This document shows positions 9,966 through 19,961 of a stretch of DNA of 22,266 nt, piece by piece. Source of the DNA: Pigoraptor chileana (Eukaryota; Opisthokonta; Filasterea); the NCBI GenBank assembly GCA_943704495.1, contig CALSCR010001415.1:1-22266 (forward strand). Direction: 5' to 3'. Within the stretch, counting starts at the first letter, position 1. Each line of letters starts with the position of its first letter. A program made the position numbers and the translations under genes. Under the pieces are notes generated by a model. The model ran no database searches, had not been told where the DNA came from, and saw only the letters and a program-made list of their open reading frames with translations.

Positions 9966-12563
9966 TTACGCCTTGAAACTTTTGAGGTCGTAGTCGCAGA
10001 GGATGGGCAGATCACGTGTCTCCTTGGGCGCATCCAACTGCCTTCCCGCCCTGTGAGCGTGCTCCAGAAGCACTTGAACACACAGCACAAGAACGGGGTT
10101 GTCTGCCGGCGCAACGTCCATCATGTACAGCCCTTCTTCCTGGTCGAGAAGTCCCTCGAACTTGAATCTGCAGTTTCAAATGGTGCAAGTGTGAGCGCGT
10201 ATGGCGAAGGGGAGTGTGTTGCAATGGTGTTGAAAAAATTCATCTGAAAGAGTGAATATACAGTATATCTCTTTGACAAGTGGGGAGGGATGATGACTGC
10301 CACCGACGGGCACAAACTCACGTTGCAGCCGGATCGGAGTCGTTGGATAAATGCCGGAGGGAGTATGCATAAAAGGGGGCAAAAGCGGTCCTCTGGAGGC
10401 GGAGTTGAAGTCCCTCCTTCGTGGAGACCATTGCAGTGAAGTTGGTGCACGAATCGCCGCTGAAAGAGGCAAATTCGACCCCATCGACCAAAAAGCCCCA
10501 CGTGCTAGACCACGTGTTACCAGCGTAGAGCCTCGGCACAATTTCAGCGAGAGTGCGACCGGCCATTGTGCCAGACAGTCCGGACACAACGTAGCGGTAC
10601 TTGTGCTCGCCAGTGCACTCCCCCCTGACCTTGAAGACGGGAGTGTGGTCCTGTAAATAGGATTGAAAACAATTAAACGGAAGAGTCAGTGATATGAGAA
10701 GGTGCAAGACAAGACAGGATGTACGAAGAAACTACAATGAAGACACCGCAATAAAGAAGGCAATTAAAGCAGTGAGCAATGGCCATCAGTTAGTCTCGGT
10801 GATCATGAACCTCCATACTAATCAAACTCACAAAGTTGGTGACAATGTACTCGTCGAGGCCGAATCGGGGTACTTTCATGTACAGGCGGGCGTAATCGGC
10901 AGTCTTGTGGGTGAGGTGCCACGAGAAGGTCACAAAGCCACGGCTCTTTTCCAGTGGAGTTCCCCGCCGCTCATCCTTGTCCTAGATGTTTCAGTTTTAT
11001 TGTTGTTGTTGTTGTTGTTGTTAGCAAGTGCAAGCAAGCGAGAGACGAGGGCATTCAGATTGAACCGCAACTACTTTTGCAATCAGTGCAATAACGCTTA
11101 CGTGCAGTGACAGCTGCGTGGTCCCGTGACATGCATTCCCACGGGCATTAATATGTTTGTATTCAGTACTGACCTCAAATGGAACCCGCTGCTGTACTGT
11201 CCTGCCTGCCGACGCCGCAATTGTGTCCTTTGGCAAGGTTGTCTTGCCGAGGAAGCCTATACATTAAATGGACGAGAATTAAATGGACGTGTGTATGAGT
11301 ATATGTGTGTGCATGTGGAGCAACCGCAATTGAGAATCATGGTTACAAACTGAGGGCATAATGCATATAACAGCCTGCATTTGATTAACCTTTGCCGTCA
11401 TGTGATGGACGACTGCCTCACCTGGAATAAAAAGTAGCTTCTTGCACGATGCAGTGACCTTGACATCCGGAATGTCGTCGCCTTCGTTGCGGTTGTGGCG
11501 AATCTTGCTGCAATGTCAATGCCAATCCCGGCATAATGAAGAGTATGGACGGGCGCAAAATGGAACATAACGTCGGTGAGCTCAAAGACAGAGGATCGAA
11601 TGGAATGCGACAGATGGGTGCGCGAGACAATTAAAATCACTCACAAACGCATGACTGTGTTCCACTGGAGCATTGGGGCGTTTAGTCGCTCAGTCGACTT
11701 TGAGGGATTATCGGCAACCTCGACCTTCAGTCCATTCTCTGCACACAAAAAAACAGCACGCATGATCGAGTGATTAAAGAGATGTCGACCGTGCAAGTGC
11801 AAGATGGACTCACTTCTCCAACATTCGCAAACAAACAAATGCACAACAAAATGTACTCGTACTCACTGTCTCCTTTGGGGGTGAGCTGGTCGGATGTCAC
11901 CGGCTTGACAAGAAGATATCTCATGAATCGCCTGCGGATGCCAAACCGCTCTTCGCTCGAGGCGGCCCCAGCATCACCAGAGGGAATATCAGTCGCAAGC
12001 ACCTTGTGCGCCAGTGCCCAATCCACATTCGGGTCCAGTGTGGTCACGGGACCTGGTACGCGGGGCTCGGCCGGTGGGCCCGCTACAGCAATCGGCAGAG
12101 GGGCAGGGTGAACAACCGCAGGGGTGACAGGCCGATGGGCGGGGTCGCCTGGATAAGCGGGTTGTTGTGGTTGTTGTTGTGCGTCGATCGCGTTTGCCTG
12201 GGGAGTGTATTCGCTGAACTGGGGAGGCGCACATGGCAGTGGCTGCGTGTATGGCTGGGCGGCGGTGCTCAATTGGGGATACACAACGGCCGCAGGGCTG
12301 TACTCGGACGTCACTCCAATGTGAGATTGCGTCTGATCAGCAGCAGACACGCTCTGTTGTGAATAAGCAACAATGCTCTCAGGCCGTGCGGATGGCGCCG
12401 ATGGGCCGTCCGTTGAGCTGACGGGGGTCTGTCCTTCGATACTGCTCTCTCGGGTCAACTCGGCGGGAGTGTTGGAAACTCCAGAGTCCTGCTGGATGTC
12501 CAATTTGGCGTGGCCACCGTCGGTATCCGACTGGGGCGATACAGCGTGAGTAGTGTCAGCCAT
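9966..12563 (-). CDS. C2-like plus LURP-one/tubby-like domain protein (8 exons)
   Basis: No named orthologue recognised; likely role is lipid or membrane binding, an inference. Inferred exons: 12563-11867, 11738-11645, 11507-11422, 11256-11174, 11113-11102 (12 nt), 10981-10832, 10650-10322, 10167-9966; all phases agree, giving 550 aa. Residues 1-185 are Pro/Gln/Ser/Ala-rich and look disordered. Residues ~195-350 read like a C2 sandwich: RYLLVKP, GLKVEVAD, APMLQWNTVMRFKI, PDVKVTASCKKLLF, GFLGKTTLPKDTI, then GFVTFSWHL; few calcium-type Asp are present. Residues ~356-550 resemble the LURP-one/scramblase/tubby-like fold: RLYMKVPRFGLDEYIVTNF, PVFKVRGE, GRTLAEIVPR, and near the end GLYMMDVAPADNPVLVLCVQ, the pattern of its C-terminal strand and helix. 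The start is the first in-frame ATG. Domain calls are from pattern recognition only; the gene structure is firmer than the function. Confidence 0.8.
11102..11113 (-). other. 12-nt microexon (LSLH) of the C2/LURP-one-like gene
   Basis: On the minus strand ACGCAG precedes CTGTCACTGCAC, which is followed by GTAAGC. Both splice sites are good, and it inserts four residues in frame between VPFE and DKDERRG at phase 0. Skipping it also keeps the frame, so it is likely but not certain. Confidence 0.6.
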
Positions 12564-13256
12564 GTTTGCCAATTCAGTAGTGATTGGATTAAATCGGACG
12601 TATGTTAAGTTGGGTGTGGACTTGTCAACAACTGAAGTGCAGACCGACGGATAATCTAAGTCGTTGTTTCTCACTTCTTCAGTGAAAATGAGCTCGGGTT
12701 CAATATGTGAGACGTGTGTTTTCTGAGTTTTGAGTTTTGAATCAGAGCTTCATCTCCTCTTTATTCTTCATGCTTGTCTCTCGTCCGTCCCTTGTGTGCC
12801 CGCGGTTAGTGTGCACCTGAATCAGTGGTCGTGTGTGGCATGTGACGAGATATTTTTGGAACGCACGTGCGATTCAGCTATAAATAAGAATTGTTACAAC
12901 AAATTTCCTTTGATGTATTAATTATACCATTAATGGCTTGTTTTAGGTATCCGTGTTCGGAGCGGATCTGTCTGGACAAAATGTGGGGTAACATTGGTAG
13001 CACTGTGACTATTTGCGGCCGTTGTTGAAGTGCTTGCGTCGACGACTGTTCCGCCAGAGCAACTTCTCCAAAAATTCGTTGAATATAACGTCTGTATCCA
13101 TGTTCGGTCGCGATTACTAACTTTGGCAGGATTTTTGAGTTGAATAAATGCATTGTCCATGCATGCAGCGCCCATCCGCGCGTGGCCAAATGACACTCGC
13201 GACTCAGCTTTGGCAAAAGCGCTTTTTGCATTTTTCCGCATGTATTTTATTGAGGA
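12564..13256. other. Spacer between SMN 3' end and the C2/LURP-one-like gene
   Basis: About 690 bases that should hold the promoter of the downstream minus-strand gene. It includes a GCACGTGC palindrome at 12863-12870. An open frame of 103 codons at 12930-13241 (minus) shows no recognisable motif and overlaps the expected SMN 3' end. Nothing else was recognised. Confidence 0.5.
13246..13251 (-). terminator. SMN polyadenylation signal AATAAA
   Basis: On the minus strand AATAAA begins five bases after the SMN stop codon (TGA at 13259-13257), implying a very short 3' UTR. Confidence 0.6.
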
Positions 13257-15682
13257 TCAGTCGTCATCAGAGTCCATCATGCGTCTCCGCTTTGCTGCAC
13301 TCCCGCGATGCTGCTGTTGCTGCTGTGCTGCCTGCCGTGTGTTGAAACAAAATAGGCACAGAAAACAAAAGGATACAATGTAAATGAATAGAGACTTGGG
13401 AATCAAGTCAGTGTCTTAGTGTGGACTCCAGAATGCAATAGAGAAGAGAGAGAACATGAGCAACAAGTACAGAAACACATTAGCACATAACAAAGGTGGG
13501 TGATTAAGTTAGTGATTCGGGGAAGTCAACCTGACACCCACCGCATACTGTCCTGCATAGAAGCCAGTATAGAACCATGATGAGAGAAGGTCGCGTGTGT
13601 GCGCATCCACACCGGGTGGAAAGGGAGGAAGGGCAACGTCCTGTGTGCCATGCGACTGCGTGGGTGTCTGCACGATGGCGCGCTCAACAGAAAAAAGTGT
13701 GAAATGAGTGAAAAGCACAATAGAGTTAGTCAAGAACTACGGCAACTTCACACACTCTCCTCGCCCTGAGTGCGTGCAAGTGAGCCATTGCACTCCAAAC
13801 CACATCAGAGACGAGTGGAAGAACATCGCCGAATTATGGGCAAATTGAATATGCAATTATTCCATACGAAACAAACAACACAACAGAAGGCATACATTGT
13901 TTCCACCAAACAAAACAAACACAACAGCATGCATTAAAGACATACACTGTGTGCGTGGGAGTGCGCAGCCCCTCGTTTGAATTCCGATTGCACGTGCGTA
14001 TGGCTGTGTTTGTGTCCTTGTGCGTGCACAGTGTAATGTCCACCAGTGTGACTTCTGTGTGGCAGTCCCTCTCGTCTGTCGCGCAAATGATTACAGCCGT
14101 GCCAGTGTGTACGTCTGTGCGTGTGCGAGCGTAAATGGGATTCAGCGTGCCCATGTGCGTGCGATTCGTGCGTGTGTCGGTGTGCAGCATGGCTGTGGAT
14201 GGAGCGAGGGTGTGCATGTGGTGTGTTGTTGGATTGTTGTTGATGCTGCTGTTCATGTTGTGCAGAGTTGTGCGTCCAGATGCTGTCAGAGGAGACAAAG
14301 TCCGTGTTGCCGTATCCTTCAAAGACAACAACGCAGCCTGCACCGATCAACGAAATCTCCATAATCAGACATGTGTTGATCTTCCTCAGATCCTACAGAA
14401 ACAAAACGTGCCACGCAAACACGCACAGCACACATAGCACACAAATACGCACATAACAGCCGTAAAAAACACAAACACCGCATTGGTCTGTCGCTGCCAT
14501 GTCAAGAGATGTAGGATTCAAGTCGGTGTCTTAGGCGCTGTGCCCATGCACTCCACAGCACCATCAATAAGAACCGCGCGGCACATACCATCCTTAAGCA
14601 CTTTTTCGACAGTCCCCGGATACACAAGGCCGTCGCCACTGAACACAGCGAGCACGTGATCGCCTTCATTCCACCGCTGCGTTGTGTTGGCATCGGATTT
14701 TCCAGTTAGCATTGAGTGACGCAACGAAATGACACGTGACAACCGCCAAAGCGAAGCAGGCGGGGCTGTTACAACAATCCGTGGTACGCACGCACACATA
14801 CACACACACGCACACACACAGCACACACACATATATACACGCAATGGAGCGCACGCAAAACGAACATGCAACCAAACCAACCGAACTGTCACCGAGGCGC
14901 CCGCGGTCTCCAGGATGCCCCACAGGTGCATCCACATCATCAGCATGTCGCAGACGGATCACGTGCTTCCCTAGGGACTTAATTGCGGTGCCATCAGCCC
15001 CATTACTGCCGTCATCTTCGTCCTCGAGAGCGTCATCTCCGCCATCCGCATCGTCACTGGCGTCCTGGTTGTCATCTACGTCGTCATCTACGTCATCATC
15101 GTCCGACTCGAGCATAGCGACGGCCTTCTCCTTTGCTGCTTCAATGTCAGCCGCATTTGTGATTGCCCGCAACGTGCGTGCTCGCACAGTCGCTACATTT
15201 CCGTAGTCTAGAAACAGTACCGTACATGTAAGTTCTGCACAATAATGCCCCAATGGATAGGCGGAGGGGTGTGGAGGAGTTCAAGTCAGTGTCGTAGGCT
15301 ATGCCCATGCACTCCACGTCTTGGGCTGAAGAGAGAGCAGTACACACATACGTATACACACATGCGCACACACACACATACACATACGCAATCTCGTCCC
15401 CGCTTCCCACCATCATCGTCTTCGTGCATCTCCTTGATCACTGCGTCGTATCGCAGTCCGTCTTCTTCGTACACTGCGCGACACACATCCCCCTCCTTCC
15501 ACGACGACACGCCCATCGTGCGCTTGCTGCCGGCAATCCGCTGCAAATGCGTCATCGCATCGTCACTGTCATTGCCCCCACAATCGGCATCCATAGCATC
15601 CACCAATGAACTGCCGCTGTTCCCGCCAGCACCACAGGGCTGTTTGTTTGTTTGTTTGTTTGTTTGTTGTTGTTGTTGTGTT

Positions 15683-15722
<40 letters not shown>

Positions 15723-16248
15723 TTCATTTACAACATGTATGAGAAAATATGTATGCCGATGCCAGCATGTAACGCTCAATCTGCGCAGGTAATAAACCAA
15801 TAGAGCTATTGCACATTCACACCACACCGCATTAATTCATGCACACATGCACACAAACTTAGTCGGTGCACGCACCTTGAATGATGCAACGGCGGCATTG
15901 TATGCCTTAATGAGTGCTGCGTCGTCCCACATGTCCTTGTCATATGAATCGGCCTGTGTGCACAACCAACAAAGTGAAAATAGGTTATAGTTATAGCGAG
16001 GAAGACGCAGTGTAAGAATCTTCTTCGCAAGAGGATGCAGTATAATGGTTTGTGCGCAGTCCACGATCACAATGGGGCGTGTTGTGTCAACGCAATAGGT
16101 GCCCACATTATGTCACGATGCATGCCACGCACACACACACACATACACACATACACACACGCACACACACACACACACTCCTCACCTTATCTGCTTCGAA
16201 CACAACCAGCCCTGTTTCTACCGCAGTGGATTTCTCGCCACCCCTCAT
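13257..16248 (-). CDS. SMN1: Survival motor neuron protein (SMN) with two Tudor domains (8 exons)
   Basis: SMN, with Gemin2, loads Sm rings onto spliceosomal snRNAs. Inferred exons: 16248-16186, 15953-15876, 15639-15411, 15234-14924, 14676-14589, 14337-13946, 13667-13542, 13331-13257; 453 aa in one frame (human SMN is 294). The Gemin2-binding helix is DMWDDAALIKAYNAAVASFK (28-47). Tudor 1 (~93-150) has WKEGD, GLRYDAV and VLFLDYGN. An acidic linker (166-199) follows. Tudor 2 (~229-275) has WNEGD, GLVYPGTV and CVVVFEGYGN. Both keep the W/Y/F/Y aromatic cage. A His-rich stretch (~279-386, about 30 His) and LPPFPPG lead to the YG box LLSSWFYTGFYAGQYA (414-429), then a Q-run and KRRRMMDSDDD at the end. 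Less certain: the exon 4 donor (14924 or 14936) and the exon 7 acceptor (13667 or 13655). Both Tudors are split by a phase-1 intron at the same place. Confidence 0.92.
13391..13432 (-). repeat. Dispersed ~50-bp element, internally deleted copy in SMN intron 7
   Basis: On the minus strand TGGAGTCCA is followed directly by CACTAAGACACTGACTTGA and TTCCCAAGTCTC. The middle GGGCACAGCG part is missing. Sense orientation to SMN. Confidence 0.75.
14505..14560 (-). repeat. Dispersed ~50-bp element, full copy in SMN intron 5
   Basis: On the minus strand GTGGAGTGCATGGGCACAG, then GCGCCTAAGACACCGACT and TGAATCCTACATCTC. It starts about 30 bases after the exon 5 donor and is in SMN sense orientation. Confidence 0.9.
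15272..15319 (-). repeat. Dispersed ~50-bp element, copy in SMN intron 3
   Basis: On the minus strand GTGGAGTGCATGGGCATAG, then CCTACGACACTGACTTGAAC. Sense orientation to SMN. It lies in the intron that splits Tudor domain 1. Confidence 0.85.
15641..15721. repeat. (GTTT)n, (GTT)n and (GT)n compound repeat in SMN intron 2
   Basis: On the plus strand GTTT units, then GTT units, then about 18 GT units. On the SMN sense strand this is a CA-rich tract ending at the exon 3 acceptor at 15639. Confidence 0.95.
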
Positions 16249-16999
16249 TCTCTGCCTTTCGCCACAAAACAAACAAACAAGCTCAAAACAAAGAGATGCA
16301 ACTGACGAAGCGCCGTATTATTCAAAGAGCAGCGGCGTTCACTGATTAGCACGCTGCATGTCATGTGTGCTTGCGGTTGGACGCCAGTTTTCACAGCACA
16401 TGTTGGATGGCCGAATGTAAATCTTAATCGCACATAGTCGGCCGCCAGACGGACTTGCATGATGTCACGCTCTTTGCGCGTCAGTCACGTGCCGGTCGCC
16501 TTGAATAAGTCAATTACCGGGCTGAAAAGATCCGCAAAATAATGCACGTGCGTATTCTATCTGTGTATGTGTGTGTGTGTGTGTGTGTGTGTCTGCGTCT
16601 GTCTGTGTGTCTCTGCATGCGTCTGGGGCGTGGGTGTGAGTAGTGTTTTAGATTCTTTGTATTGCTGTCATAACGGGCTTTGGGTGAGTGAATGTCCATT
16701 GGCGCTAGCAACGTAAATCCACCGCACCCTGTCGTTTGCATCCTCATCTACCCATTATAAGCATCGCTGTGTATTTCGCTCGCAATTGGTTGTGTTTGTC
16801 AATGCAGTTTGTTGTCTGTCTCGGTGTGTGTGTGCGTGTGTGTGTGTGCGCGCGGAGTGTCTTGAGCAACACACGCTTTTATTGACGAATGAGACACACA
16901 CTCACACTGCGACGTTTGGCTTATGATTCCGTTTTTCTATCTGTCGAACGGCAACACTAACAGCGCTTTAGATATTCGGGCGTGATTCACAACGCAACA
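16249..16999. promoter_or_regulatory. Divergent promoter region between SMN and MTHFR
   Basis: This 751-base spacer separates the start codons of two divergently read genes. It holds TCACGTG at 16485-16491, GCACGTGC around 16543, a (GT)n run at 16569-16592 and a GT-rich tract near 16825-16852. An ATTATAA sequence lies near 16753. No coding segment was recognised. Promoter function is inferred from gene layout. Confidence 0.5.
16569..16592. repeat. (GT)n microsatellite
   Basis: Twelve GT units in the SMN-MTHFR divergent spacer, followed by imperfect GTCT repeats. Confidence 0.93.
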
Positions 17000-19929
17000 A
17001 TGAAGATCGTTGATAAAATCCGCGCCATGGAGGAGCATGGGAAGCCCTTCTACTCGTTTGAGTTCTTTCCGCCCAAGACAACCCAGGGTATGGCTTCGTG
17101 TGTGTCTTTGTCTATTGTATGTGTATGTATGTGTGTGTGTGTGCCTGTGTCTGTGTCTCTGTGTGTGTGTGTCAGTGTCTAATGCGTATGTATCTGTGTG
17201 TGTGTCTGTGTGTGTGTCTGTGTGTATGTGGTTGTTATGTCTTTCTGTGTGCATAGCGCATGCGGGCACAATTGACTCCACACACACTTTCACTCTCGCC
17301 AAACACTCATTCTGCTCCCTTCATTCTTCCCCCCCCTCATTCCCCTATTTCATTCCAACCCCAAAGGTTTGGCCAATCTTTACGAACGCATCGACCGCAT
17401 GGCCCTGTTAAGTGGGTATCTGTGTATGCTACTGTCATAATGCGTGTCCGTGTGACGGTGTGAGTCTGTTGATGTATGGGTGTCTGTGGCGTGGGTGGGT
17501 GTGGGTGGATGTTGTGGCGCGGGAGTGTTACGCACCTGTGTTATTAATGTGTGTTACATGTTTATGATGTGGGGTGTGTAAAATTTTATCATAAAATAAC
17601 TGCATTCATACGAACACTAAACCAACTAAAAAAAAACCACAAAACAAACAACCAAACAAAACACAAAAAACAAACAAATTTGCAAACAGACCCTCTCTTT
17701 GTCGATGTCACGTGGGCAGCGGACGGGTCACAGTCGGAGGCGGCGCTTGAGCTTTGCGTTGCCGCGCGTGCGCTGTGCGGATTCGACATGATGCTCCACT
17801 TGACGTGTACAAATACCTCGGAAGAGCACGTGAGAAAGACGCTGGACAGGGCGAAGGCAGAGGGCATATCAAACATTCTCGCACTCCGCGGAGGTGGGTT
17901 GGGTTCATGTGCATGCGGTGTGTGTGCATGCGGTGTGCCTGTCTATGTGTGTGTATGCGGTGTATGTGTGCGTGTATGTGTTTGTCTATTTGTGTGCATG
18001 TGGTATGGATGTGCGTCTATGTGTAGCTGCTTTGTGCCAGAGGGAATCTATGAACGAACAAAAAGGAGTTTGTTGGAGCGAAGGGATGGCGTGTGGCGCT
18101 GCGGAAACAGACCGAGTGAAATCTATTTTCGGAAAGAGAATACGTGAAAATATTTATTCACTGACCACACACACATACACACACACACACACACACAAAT
18201 ACATACACGCACACACTGAATGTGTCGTCTGCAATGCGCACTTTTCGAGCAGACCCGCCACTTCAGACGGAGGGCGCTGCATTTGTGCACGCGATAGACC
18301 TCGTCAAGTTCATACGCGCAGAGTATGGCGACCACTTTGGCATTGCCGTGGCAGGTCCGTTCCAACTGCAAAGAATGACTTTTGTGCAATCGCACTGCCT
18401 TTGCTTTACTTATTATGTTTTGTTGTACGGCTGTTTTTTATTTGCATTGTTGTCCTGCCCACCGATTTGCGAAAATATGTAAGAGCTTGTGTGTGTTTGT
18501 ATGTGTGTGTGCTGGTGTGTGCGTGTATGTGTATGTGCTAGTGTGTGTATTTGTATGTGCATGTGGTCGTGTGTGGTGTGCGTATATGTGCATGTGCTGG
18601 TGTGTGCGTGTATGTGTGTGTGCGTGTGTGTGTGTATGTGCAAGTGTGTGTATTTGTCTGTGCATGTGGTCGTGTGTGGTGTGCGTATATGTGCATGTGC
18701 CGGTATGTGCGTGTATGTGTATTTGTATGTGCATGTGGTCGTGTGTGATGTGCGCATATGTGCATGTGCTGGTGTGTTCGTGTATGTGTCTATGGGTTCG
18801 GATGGAGATGTGTTGCAGTCTTGAACCATACATCCACGGGAACGGTTTTGATAATCACTCCAAATACTCCTTAACTCACTCCAACGCACACAACGTCACC
18901 AACACAACGCAGGATATCCCGAGGCGCACCCGAACTCCCGGTCCTATGCAGACGATCTGCGACACCTTCGCGAGAAGATTGAAGCTGGCGCCGATTTTGT
19001 CATTTCCCAAATGTTTTTCGATGCCGACATTTTTGTTCAATTTGTGGCGGATTGCAGAGCAATTGGTAGGTTTGAATGCGTGCGGTATGTGTGTGGTGTG
19101 TACTTTTTTGTTTGTTTTGTATTGTGTACTTTATGTTTGTGTCATGTGTGTTGGTGTGTTGTGTGGAAACAGCGGGGGCGCGATGGCATCTTGATTCATC
19201 TTTCTCTCTCTCTCTTTCTTGTGGAGTCCATGGGCACAGCCCCTAAGACACTGACTTGAATTCTTTATCTCTCTCTCTCCCTCTCTCTCTCTGTCTTCCG
19301 CGCTCTCTCTCACACTCACTTTCTTTCGTATTCAGGCATCACGTGCCCCGTCGTGGCCGGCCTTATGCCCATTTCAACATACCAACAGTTTGTCCGCGTG
19401 ACATCCCTCGCGCACGTGGTCGTTCCTGACTTCATCATGGAAGCACTGCAAGAAATCAAGGTGTGTGTGTGTGTGTGCGTGTGTGTGTGTGCGCATATCT
19501 GCGCATGGGGAACAGTTTGATGATTCATAATCCTACTGTTATGGTGTCTCTCTGATGCCTTTCTCCCACATTTCTCCTAATCAACTAATTTTCGCAACAT
19601 TCACGTGTGTGTATGGACAAAATGTGTGTGTGTGTGTGTGTATGTATGTGTGTGCGTGCGTGCGTGTGCGTGTGCGTGCTTTCGACTCTTGACAGAGCGA
19701 CGACGAGGCTGTGCGGCGATACGGCGTGGATCTGTTTTCGGGGATGGTCTCGCGCCTTGCCGAGGGCGGTGTCAAAGGGCTGCATTTTTACACGATGAAT
19801 TTGGAACGGCCCGTCGCAGAGATACTCGCAAGGGTCGGATCGCTTTGCGGTGCGCCGGAGATTCAGCAGAGTCCAACAATGCAGAGGAGCTCACCATGGG
19901 TGTGTGTGTGCGTGCGTGTGTGTGTGTGC

Positions 19930-19961
<32 letters not shown>

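Noticed and set aside
12930-13241. 103-codon minus-strand open frame between SMN and the C2 gene
   Set aside because: No recognisable motif, no sign of splicing to neighbours, and it begins just past the SMN stop in its 3' flank.
18382-19194. Long plus-strand open frame rich in Cys/Val and its antisense Thr/His frames
   Set aside because: Translation of the GT minisatellite in MTHFR intron 4; no conserved domain.
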